59,076 nt of DNA from Gnetum montanum. Taxonomy: Eukaryota; Streptophyta; Gnetopsida; Gnetales; Gnetaceae. A model generated the notes under the pieces. It ran no database searches and was not told where the DNA came from. It was given only the letters and a program-made list of their open reading frames with translations. This document shows, one piece after another, positions 35,876 to 47,800 of the stretch (position 1 is the first letter of the stretch; the number at the start of each line of letters is the position of its first letter). The translations under genes and the position numbers were made by a program. The stretch spans positions 1,040,718 through 1,099,793 of the forward strand of contig MNCI01010074.1 in the NCBI GenBank assembly GCA_015680685.1, read 5' to 3'.

Positions 35876-38800
35876 TGTTTTGAGAAGTGCAAGGTTAAGG
35901 GAAGTGATCCTATTAATCTTTGGGAAATGGGGCCAAATGATGCTAGCCTAGGCTATACAATTATATAGCTTTTATTTTTTGGATTAATACATCTCAAATT
36001 TTCTCCCAAAAAAAAGTAATGAAAGATTTATTTTAAAGCTAAAGGAAAGAAAAAAATAAACAAGAATTAATTTTAAAGCTATAAAGGGTAGTTTAAGAAA
36101 AAAGTAAAACCATTATTAACCAAAAAAAAGAGGAAAATAAACAAACAAGGCTAAAGATAAAAACAAATAAGAAACTAGTTGAAAAAAAGGGGTAAAAAAA
36201 AGGTTCGAGCAAATTAAAAACAATGGCACAATGGCATTTCAAATATAATTGAACTTTGAACTTCTTACATCAAAGGCAACGAACTTGTAAATAGAGCCAT
36301 GCTATCATTAACAAACAACATAGAATATACTAAATAACATTTAAAAATTATTACTACGCATTAACAAGTAAAAAAGAAAGGAAAAAACAATGGTTAAACT
36401 AAATAAGATTTTGAAAAAGATTTCTAGATTGCTTAATTTTTGTTAAGATAGGCCATCAAACCAAAGTAACAAGAGTTCAAATGATCTATCATTTAGTTGT
36501 CAATGCAAAAACTTCCTTGTAATCACTAACATATTTTGCATGATCTTTTGACAACAAATTGTGTCTTGTGCTTGTCAAGCAATCCATCCAAAAAAAATCT
36601 ATCGTAGAAAACCCATTTGTTTCTTATGTCTTACCAATTTCTTGCCAAGTTGCAAGTTAACCAATTCCCATATGCCATTTTTCACCAATGCTTCGTATTC
36701 CTTGCATGTTGCTTCTCACTACTTAAGATATTTCATTACTTCCTTGAAGGCAGTTAGTTTAGTTTTACAAGGTAAAATTTTGCAAATTCTATTTCATATT
36801 CCTCTCTAACTTAATGAGTTGCACTCTAACTATGAGTTTCTATCTTACCAACTTCATCTAGCTTAAGATCCCTTAGAAGATACTGGACTTCATAGCATTC
36901 CCTACCTAGGAGTTTCTAAGGTACATATACATTACCCTCATCATTACAATCATAATGAGATTCCTATACCTCTTGGTGTTCTAGTTACTAGACTTGGAAA
37001 TCATACACCTCATATTTTTTAGCTACTAAACTTATGCAAGTAATGGTTCATGTTGACCATAGTGTCTTCCTAGCGCATTTTATTGCTACTTTGGCAACTA
37101 GTGAAACCACTTTCTTGCATATTCTAGGATTTGCGACTAAGACATCACATTTAGAAGGTCACTTCTTCCCCCAGACTAAAATCTCCACATGTATATCACC
37201 TAAACATTAGGCATTGTGCTTCAAATAATGGGTTTTGCCTCTATCATCCAATGACATGAGCCCATCTTCTATCTCTACAAAAATAGCATCTCAAGAAATC
37301 ATAATCATTGCATTAGAAAGAACACCATGTGAGCCTTTGTATATATTCTATACCCAACAAAGAGTCCTTGGCCAAAACTTCCTCCTACTTCCATACCACA
37401 ACCTTATTAACCTTCTGCTTTTAACAAACATAGGTTATGATACCAAATGTTATGGCACCATCTTGAGAAACACTACATGGCACCACCCAAATTCCCAAGA
37501 ACTACAGACAAACTCAAAGAACCAAGGCCAAACTCAAAGATAGACTACACCTCATCAATTGTAGTAACCTACAAGTACATCAAAGACCACATAACACAAG
37601 TTAGTCCAAAAGTTAGCAACATAACAACTACACCAAGGCTAAACACATAAGAGCCTAGACCACAACACAACACACAGAGACATTATAGACAATGGAAACA
37701 CAAAACAAGACACAACAATACTCAAGCTAGCTTTGTTGTATTTTCTTGGGAGGTTTTCACTGTTTGGACTATTGTGTCATGTGTTTCTCCCCACCTATAG
37801 GCAAGTAGCATCTTGTATATCAACCTTGCCCTAACCATATCAAGAAGTGTTCTATTCATTCTTTCTACCACACCATTTTGGGTGGTATTTCTAGCACTAT
37901 GGTCTTATGTCTTATCCTTTTTGTTTTTAAAAAATCCTCTAAATTCTTTGAAGACATACTCACCTCCATTGTCCATTCATAGTATCTTAGTGGTGCAACC
38001 ACATTCATTTCAACAAAAGCTTTTCCAATTGAAAGAATCAAAAGGCAGCAAACTATATTCAAAGCATTTAATTCATACTTTTTAGTGTAATTGTCAATGA
38101 AGGTAATAAAGTAACTATTATCTCAAAATGTCTCTATTGGCATGGGTCCACATGTTAAAGTGCACTATCTACAACTTTTTCATAGATTATTAAATGGCTG
38201 CCTTGCTACTTTACTCATGATGCAAGCCTTTCAATGTAAAGTCTTCACTTATAGATCTTTTGGAACATCCTTGAGCCTATATATCCTTTTCCAAGAGACA
38301 TGTTCTAATTTAGCATGCCAAAGTGCTTCTTGAAAAAGCTTTTTTAAATTTTGCATCTCAACTACCATGCAATGGTAGGCAGCATTTACAAAGTGTTGTG
38401 AAACAACTTAGCCTTTCTAATTTATCAACACTCTACCATTCAAGTACATAAGCTTGCCTTCTAGCTACTCTATGAAGTAATTGATGATGTTCTTGGTCAC
38501 ATCTATTTGTTGACATGTTATACCAAAACCTTTTCTAACCAACAAATTGGAGCTGAATAAAATTTCCCTTAGCTAAAATCCTTTTGCTCTATCACAAGAT
38601 TTGATCAACACAGTTCCTATTCCATTAACTAGTTATGAGTTTGTATCTATCATCATAATTGATCTAGCAGTTGGCTTTACATAATCTAGTAAAATTTGCA
38701 CAACCAATGACATCAACTCAATCACCAACCAATCCAATTTATTCTCAATTGTTAGATCTAGAAGTTCTTAACTATTCTCTATCAACAACATGCACAAGTG

Positions 38801-41800
38801 TTGTAAATTTATCATCATTACCATTGGAGTCTCCTCCACCTAATTTGCTTAATCTTTCTTATTGATCTAATCATATGGAGCTTTGCACTCTACTACAATC
38901 ATTTGGAGATATATGGACTTCTATGCAGCCACTCCTAGTGTTGCCTTGAATGGTCTTACCTTAGCTTTATCTTCACTAAGAACCATTCCTCATTTATCCT
39001 AATGAACTCTTGCACTTTATCTTAAATAGTATGTAACACCCCAATGTTTTGAACCTATAATCTTTGGTTTGTTATTTAATTAATGCTATGTGATTCAGCA
39101 TAAGGTTTATTTTATAATATGGATTAATATTATATTAATAGCTTGAGCTATGGATAGTAGTTTATGCTAATGTATTCTAACATCTTTCTAGAAACTAGAA
39201 ACTGGAAATTTTTATCACATCCAGGAAATCACAAAGGATTTGTTGGATAGTTACAAAGCCTCAACATATTTTTGAAGAAAGTTGAAAATGTCATTGATGT
39301 AATGCCCCAAGCAAATAAGGTCAATTTGAAAAAAAGCAAACGGCAAATTATAATTAAGAGTATAATTCAATTGAATGTGAACCAAAGATGGGCAAAATAA
39401 AAAAATATATGTTCTTCATCTTTCTTATGCTTATAGAGTTTTGAACCATTGATCTCTTGATAGCATGTATATCTTAATTTTGTACATCTTGAAATTTGAT
39501 CTCTAAACCTCCTAGTTGGTATTTTATGATTAGTACATAATGGCATGATTATTTGTTAATGATAGGTTTGTGCATAATATAGCTTGGAACATGCCTTTGT
39601 GCATTGGTGATATTTGATCCTTCAATCTCTTGCTAATTATGCATGCTTTATTATATCTTGATGATATGATTCTTGGCATTTGAACTTTTGACCCTTCTCT
39701 TGTTACATATTTTGAAATTGTTGTTATTTCCTTTCTTGTCGAGTATAATTGGTATTTAATAATACTTCATGCTTCTTGAGATGGATAGGTTGGAAAGTGG
39801 TGGTGGCTCATGTTTGTTGGTTATTATTTATATGGTATAAATAGATGCCTTGGCTCCTCTCTCTTGTCAATCATTTGGCATTGTTCTCTCTCTCTCTTCC
39901 TTATGGCTATGCATGATGACTCTTCTTAGTGGTTTTGGATCTGATCCTAATTTTGGTTTGTGCTCTCTTCTCAAAGTATGATCTTGCAAATCCATGATGT
40001 ATGGATGTGTCCATTTAATCTCTCACCAGGTAGAGGAAACGAATCTATCTTTGAATATCTATTGCTATGATTTCTGGTGTTTTGGGTTTTCATTTCCAAA
40101 TCTTAGATGTCTTGATTCTTGCATGTATCTGTCATTATGGATGGCTAATTTCATGTAACTTGAGTTGTTTTGCATCTACTATCTTTCAAGTGTGCTTTCT
40201 ACGCTTTGGTTCTTCTTTCTTTGGCCTAAATTTCATGTTCCACGGCAAGTTTAGCAGGTTTTCTATCTCTATCGTGAGTACAAGATGCATCACAACTGAA
40301 GTCACAACATTTCCACCACCTCGCGACGTCCATGTAATTATCACTAGCAAAAGTCATGATAAATCTAGGGCCCGCAACATAACTTCTGACAAAATTTTTG
40401 GCACTTTTCGAGCATGGTGCAGCAAGTGGCATCTAGCATGAATGACATCGATAGCAAAAGCAGCTAGCTAAGCATTACGAGCATGTGTGGATGCATTCGT
40501 GGTGCTAAAAAATTAGGAGAATGAGCCTTGAAATTTCATTTGATAATTTCTCGTTAGTTAACATGTATTCACAACAAGGTAACTGGTATAGTACCAGCAG
40601 GTCAATTAGAGTAAGTTGGCATTAGAGTTGGCCCACCAATGTAGTGACATGCTGTCTAATATCGAGAAACTCTAGGTGCTAGTGAGGAGCTAAAACTTAA
40701 AATAGCTATAGAGTTGATACTAACCTGAATATAACCCAACAGGTAATGATCATTGCTGAGAATGGTTTAGAGAGGTGAGGTTTCCAACCAAGAGGCCTTG
40801 ATGGCTAGTTTAAGTTAACATCACCCTTATGGTTGGTTATTCTAATGTCTGATGTGGTAACTCATGGAACTCACCTAAATAATTATCAAATTAATAGTTT
40901 GTGTTAATTGCTTATTGTTTGTTGTTGTTAGCTAACAGTGTGTTTTCAGCATGTGGGCCCCATTTTCCAGCTTCATTCTAAGTAGCACCAAAGTAGTTTC
41001 CTCTATAGTGAAGGGGTGCTAACCCTTCCTACATGTATTCTATGCATATTGTAAGTTGGTGTAGGTTGGAGACTTGGATGAAGTTTCTGGTGCAAGTTGG
41101 ATGAAGAAGTGATGGAGATTTGGATGGTGTGATGTGGATGAAGGATTCAAGTGCTCTTGTAATATTTGGAGCCATGCTAAGGATTTGTAAAATGGCTCGT
41201 GTGGATTTTCTATCTTGTATCTCATGTGAACTTTATACTTAAAGCATTTTGTCTATGACATGATGGTGTAACATACCATGGATATTGTAAGGTACTTATC
41301 TCTTAATGACTTGTTCAAGTATACTAATTAGATTATAAGGTTTTATACTTGGTATATTAAGATTTTCCAATGATAACTTTTTGGATACTAAATATTTCAT
41401 ATGGCATATATGGTTTTCTAAGAATTTTATTTATGCCCCATAAGTAATTCCATGTATGTTCCCATGGTTAATTTCAAGGTATAACATAGTAGTCCCTTTC
41501 TCAGTGGTGCAAGTGAACAAAAAGGAAAGCCAAGCAGGATCAAAACCCTTGAGTATCTATGGTATCCTACCTATGCTCCATATGCAAGTAAACCAAAAAC
41601 AAAAATGAACAAATTTCTACTCAATTTATAAACCTCTAAAAGGGAAATAAGAGGTTAAAAGCTTGAAGAAATATCAACACATCACTATAAAATTTCAAGC
41701 AAAAAACCACTTCCAAACTTCCTTGATAGCATCGCTACATCTAAACGCCCAATGACACATCAACGTGTTGCTTCTTGCATGTTCCATTTATGCACATCTG

Positions 41801-44800
41801 CTCCCGCAATAGAAGTTTCCACTGTCGCTAACGCACTCTAATACCATGCCAACCTTTAAAATACGAATGCCTAGAGCTAACATGGGAGGGAAAACAAAGA
41901 AGTGTGTACATAGAGTGTAACAAAATTAACTTAAAATGCATTTAATTAAGTCAGCAATACATAATGAGGGAAAGCTTCTTTATAGGCTGATTTTGAATTA
42001 TGATTATCTTGGTAATTGAAAAAAGGTTTTCCACCACTAAAACCACCAAACTTAGTGATACACATTATATAGATTAACGATCCAAAATGCAAAAAGACCT
42101 TGAATGGTGAACTGCAGAGAAAACTTATAAATGTCATCTAGGAAAATTACTCCAACATAAAGCATTTACTCTAAAAACTGAGACTAAACAAAAGAACAAT
42201 AGATTCACTCCAATTAACATGATTTAAGTGAAAAAAGAAAACACTACCAAACACGGAATAGTGAAGTTAGCTGAGACTGATTTGAAGAAAAATAAAAATA
42301 AATTGGAGCAAATACTCCCCTGATAAAACATTGCTGTAGAGATAAAGAAAATGGTAACTTGTACAATTTCAAAAGATAGAGTTTGTTGGAGAGAAGTCCA
42401 AACTAAACTCCTCTCTACAAACAAAGATTGAATATTATGAAAAACAATAATTGTTTGAAACAAACTATATTTCACATTCAATTAGCACATAAGATCTCAA
42501 ACACAGTGGCATCAAAAAAATTAGACCATGACTCTAGTGCTTATTAGAGACATCAGTAGTAGTTTCACAGTGCAACCAAAACATTAATATTGGCTGGTAT
42601 TTCTTAATACCAATTGCATCCTTTCAATAAAGCATAAAACCTATAGATATCTCAATGGCTGCTGGACATGGTCCACTGAATGTATAATCTCAGATATGAA
42701 ACAATCTGAACCTAACTCTCACTTAACCCCAATAAACATAAGTTTTGGATCAAGAACAACCTTGAAAGACAAACCAATAATAAACACAGTTGCAACCTAA
42801 TAGATAAAGTTGACTGAGTTGTTGGAAAAACACTTCTAAAATACTTAAAATCAAGCATTAGGTGAATAATATTGAAGCAATCCATCAAATCAAACCACAA
42901 AAAAAATTGTCTTGTGACTTCGTCCACAACTTCATTCATCTAAGACCTTATGAATTACAGACCTAGGCAGCAGAACTCCCAGATCTAAAATGCTTGCCTA
43001 TTAGAACATATGCATGCCCACAAGTGATAGATGTGATTTAAAATATAACACTATGGATCTACGTTTACAAATGCATACATAGACTTCAGCAATTAAAACT
43101 ATTTGACATACCATAAAGGATGGTTCTGGTTCTTCTTGCCCTGGTTTATTAGAAATTTCAAGAACCCACTGCAGAGTAAACGCCACATAAGTTTATACCA
43201 TGTGTTAAAAAACTACTGGTTTCCATTCCTCTTCAAGGGGTTACATGTCTTATCAAATCAACACATAAAATTAAATGAAACATACCAAAGGAAACCCCAT
43301 AACACTCTTTCCAATGCTGTGGTGTAGACAATCATTCATGGACAGGAACATATGCAAAAATAAAACATCTAAATTAAGTTGGTAAATTACTGTTATCATG
43401 TTAACAAAATGAACTGTTATAATCATACGAATAATTATTGTTAAGCATAAGACTTAAATTCAAATATCCCGACAACAAGGATTTTGAGTTTGAACCTGAG
43501 TCAGAAAGTGGGGGGCACAGAGCAGGCAACTATTGATAGTGGCGGCGGACTGGGGCTGGACCAGCTTGATAGGGGGCCGAGGGGTTCACGACGAGAGAGG
43601 GGACAGTGGATAATGGCATGGCAAGAAATGAAAAAGAAAAGGTGGGAGGATCAATGGAGACAATAGGTGGAGAGGAAGGTTTCGAGGCTTGTTTGCGGGA
43701 AGGTGGTACGATGTGATTGAAGATTGGTCGTCTACTGGAGGAGGTGGTGAAGATGCTACATCTGAGCCTGATGGGCAAGTTCATGTCGGAGGAAGTGCAC
43801 CCTCGGATGGATCTCATTAGGCAATGGGTTGTTTCGACCTAAGGTTTAGAAACTATGCAGGTGCGGAGTCTAGTTGACAAGAGGTTATTGTTTCTCGTTC
43901 AAACGAAAGAGGATAGAGAGAAAGTGTTGCAGGGGGACTATGGTTTTATAGGGCCAAAGGCTTGGCTCTTGCGCCATGGAAGCTGCAGGCCCACCAAGAT
44001 GCAAATCTCTTTGACTGGGCACCAGTTTGGGTCCGAATTTTGGATTTGCCACTGGGGTTTTGGTCACCTAGCTTTCTGAAGTCACTAGCAAGCCCTTTCG
44101 GAGAGTTTATTAAGTTCGATGCATTCACTACCTCAATGGACTGAATGGGGTATGCCCGTTTCTATGTTTGGAGGTCATTGGGGTCTAAGGACCGTGTGAG
44201 TGAGGTCATTTTGGACATGGCGTTGGGGGAAAGAGCAAATAAGGGTTCAGTTCAAGAATCTGTTCGTGGTAAAATCGGTACCGAAAGAGGCGGCACTAGT
44301 AGCGTGCGCAATTTGTGGGAAGGTGCATCAAATGGAGGATTGTCGGGTCAGGCTGAAGAGACTGCCGCCCCAAACTCAATATGGATGAAACTTGGTGGGA
44401 CGGAAGGGATGCGTTGTCAAGGGGGCAGTGGTGCTTTCTCCAAGTATGGCGAATGGGGTAGCTCCCAAAGTGTAGGCCATTGGGTCGACTGTAGGTGGAG
44501 GTGAACAAGGGCCAGGGCTAACAACTCAAAGCCTGGTCACAAAGGCATCAATTTTGCCAAAGAAGAGCACGGCAAAGCATTTGGAGGCTGGGCAGTTTGG
44601 GTCGAGGACGACAAATCCACCATGCAGTCCCCCTGCACTCTGTTGGGTCAGAAGCTGGATGGGGTAGAGGTGCAACTACCTCCTCTAGGGGATTGGATTA
44701 CTTTGGGACAGGGCTCTTCCTATCTGAAGCTTCAGAATGTGGTCGGGTCAATGCAAGGGAAGGCTAGGCCGGTTCCGAGGCTGGTGGTGGATCATTGAAT

Positions 44801-47800
44801 GGAGAGTAAGGTTGGAAGGCTAGATGTTGCAGTGGTGCGAAAGAGGCTAACGCAGTTTGACATTGATTTGGGAGTGCAAAGGACTCTGAAGAAGGTGTAC
44901 CACAAACAAATGTTTGTTTCCCCATGAAGATTCTATCTTGGAATTGCAAGGAACAGGGTACCCCGTACAAGCAAAATTCCCTGAAAATGATGGTTTGGAA
45001 TGAGGGATGTAATGTAGTGTGCCTGCAAGAGACAAAGCTGCAAAAGGCTGAGTTGAAGCTACTGCAATGGGAGGACTGGAGCTTCTAGATGGTCCCATAC
45101 AGGGGTCATGCGGGAGGATTAGCTATCCTTTCACAATTACAGATTGAGTTAGTGGATGCTTCCTGGTGGAGCCAGACGGTTCACATGGTCAAGGAGAACA
45201 TTTGGCTGACCAATGTGTAGGGAGCACAAAACTGGGAGACACGATTACAAGAGCTGAGGCAGGTGGCATATGTGGTCCCTAGAAAAGACGGATACTAATT
45301 GGGGATTTTAACCAAAGATTGTATCCATGGGAGAAAACAGGAGGAGATGGTTCTGATCCACTCAGAGGATCACAGTGTGCAAATTTCATTAGGGACCATG
45401 ATTTGGTGGACATGAACATTGAGGGCTGTCAGTTTACTTGGAGCAATCAGAGAAGGGGCTCAAATCGGGTTTAGTCACAAATCGATAGGGTGTCGGTGAG
45501 CATGAGGTTGTTGCTAATCTTTGATTTTCAGGTTACAGGGAAAGAGTGGCAGGCATCTGACCACAGATCTATTCTATGTCAACTTACCACTGCTCAAGGG
45601 CAGGCTCCAAGATCATTCCAGTTTGAGCACACATGGCTGGGGAAGCCTTGGTTGCAGCTACTGCTAAAGGATATCTAGTAGGAGTATGCCGAGACCCACA
45701 AGCCAAGAGATTTCCTAGAAAAGAGGGTTGAAATTGTTGAAGCAACAGATAAGGGCCCCAGCCTCGAACGAGAAGTACAACTTCAGGGCCTACAAGACGT
45801 GCTTGCTTCTAAGTCTGCAAGAGGTTCAGGCTCTTCAAGAAAATGGTGCAAACTTGTACGATGAGGAACGGGAACTACTAGCAGAGCTACAAGATTTGGA
45901 TAAAGAGGAAGAAGATTATTGGTGACAACGGGCTAGCGTATCCTCGTTACAAGAGAGGGATAGGAATACATGTTTCTTTTTTGCCACAGCCAAAGGTAGG
46001 GAGGCAACGAAGAAGAAGTTACATCATATGTTTGCAGAGGAGGAAGAGGTGGGATCGAATAGAGGGTCACGACTGGTGGAGGCTGTACAGGAGTACTAGG
46101 AAAATATATGACGAGGAAGGATCACATAGAAGATCTCTGTTCAAGTGCAGTGGGTCTTGACAGATGCAAAGAGCCAAAGCATAATGCAGTCTTTCCCCAA
46201 GATAAAGCTGGATGCAACCATGAAGTCAATGCAGGCCAACAAGGCATTGGGGCCTGACAGGTCGCCTATTGAATTTTTTTAAGAGTTTAATGATATTCTG
46301 GGAACTAATTTGCTAGATGTCTTCAACAGTATGATGTGCTGGCAGCAAGTACGCAAAGAGATCAACTACTTTCGGATTGTTTTGTGGACAAAGGTGTTGA
46401 ATCCTTCTTCACTGATGCATCTCAGACCCATCGGCATTTGTGATACTTTATTAAGGTTGTTTTCCAAGATGATTGTTCACCGTCTAGTGCCACTAATGCA
46501 AAAGTTGGTGGGAGAATAGCAAGCAAGGTTTGTAAAAGGTCGTTTCTTGCAAGATCAAGTCCTGTTACAAGAGATTCTACATTCTTTGCGAAGGTCAAGA
46601 TCTTCAGGGATGTGTGTTAAGCTAGACATAACCAAAGCATATGACACTATGAGTTGGCTACGCTATGAGAAATTATGTTGTTGAAAGGTTTTGACCCTGC
46701 ATTTGTAACCCTTTGCATTCAAATGCAAATTTCAAGTAGATACTTGTTTGACGTTGACAAGAGGTTGTGGGGTTTCAAGGCACCAGAAAGAGGCCTTAGA
46801 CAAGGTGACCCGTTGTCCCCTTTATTGTTTCTGTTGGTGATGAATATGTTGCAAGAATACTATTCAGCTAAAGGGTACAAGGGCTGAACATTGCCAACAT
46901 TCACTATCTTGCTGCCCACTATGCAGACAATACAATCATTTTTTCCCAGGTGACCATTCCTCAGGCTAAGGCTCTCAAGAGGGCCTTAGAAAGGATGGAG
47001 AGGGAACTAGGCTTGGAAATCAACAAAGGGAAATTAGCCATCTATCTGATTAATACAATCGCACCGATGGGGGGAAAGATTGTGTAGCTCCTAGGGATTT
47101 TGCCAGGAAGGCTCCAAGATGTGTATTTAGGGATGCCAATTTTGATTGGCAACTAAAGAGAATGTGGACGAGGCTGATCGAGCAACTACAAGCTAAGACG
47201 ACTCATTGGACTAATAAGTTTTTGACAAGAAAAGGGAAGATGTTGCTGGCTTCAACAGTGCTTGTTGCAACGGCCAGATTTGTTGTGTCCATAACTATCC
47301 CGCCGATAGGGGTTGTTCAAAAGATTGACTAGATCATACGGTAGTTTGTCTAGTCAGGGGGCAAGGGCAAAAGGAAGATCCACTTGGTGTGCTGGGAGTT
47401 GACAACGAAGCCAAGAACGGCAAGGGGAATCAAGATCCTGTCCTTCAAGGATGAAGTCAAGCTGGGCTTGCAGCGTCTCATCAATAGAATGTTGGAGCAA
47501 GAGGAGGGGCAAACTTTGTGGATCAGGCTATTGCAACAAAAGTATCGCAGGTGGGAGGTTGGAGTGAGGAGCTCATATTTATGGAAGAATATGTGTCGGC
47601 ATGCTGTAGAGATGGAGGCCAAAGCGATGTTGGGGAAACAACTATCGAAGGTGATCAAGGCTATGTATCCACTAGAGGCAAGGTGGAACGATGTTTGGCA
47701 GGGGAGGCTGCCCAAGAAGATTAAGGCTTTCGAGTGGCTCATCATGCATAAGGCATTGCCAATGTAGGATTTATCGAGAGGGAGGGTGTTGAACATTAAT

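Larger units (their letters stand above)
34750..36014 (+). mobile_element. 5'-truncated LINE carrying only the extra 3' coding region
   Basis: A 1265-bp insertion with a 15-bp TSD, ending in a conserved 3' terminus (TTTTTGGATTAATACATCTC…TTCTCCCAAAAAAAA) that matches the end of the 5.9-kb LINE at 49366. It contains no RT sequence; what it carries is the third coding region of this LINE family plus 3' UTR. The 3' UTR has a 31-nt G run. It lies inside the copia RT. Confidence 0.9.
33781..42010 (-). mobile_element. Ty1/copia retrotransposon, minus strand, interrupted by two later insertions
   Basis: On the minus strand from high to low coordinates: a TATA-containing LTR part (about 42010-41847), a primer-binding-like TGGTATTAGAGTG (41834-41846), leader and short gag remainder, [insertion 39032-41486], protease/gag-pre-integrase, integrase, RT start, [insertion 34750-36014], RT and RNase H down to 33781. 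All coding is full of stops. Order and orientation are consistent on both sides of each insertion, which is the main evidence for one split element. The 3' LTR is missing or unrecognised. Confidence 0.75.
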
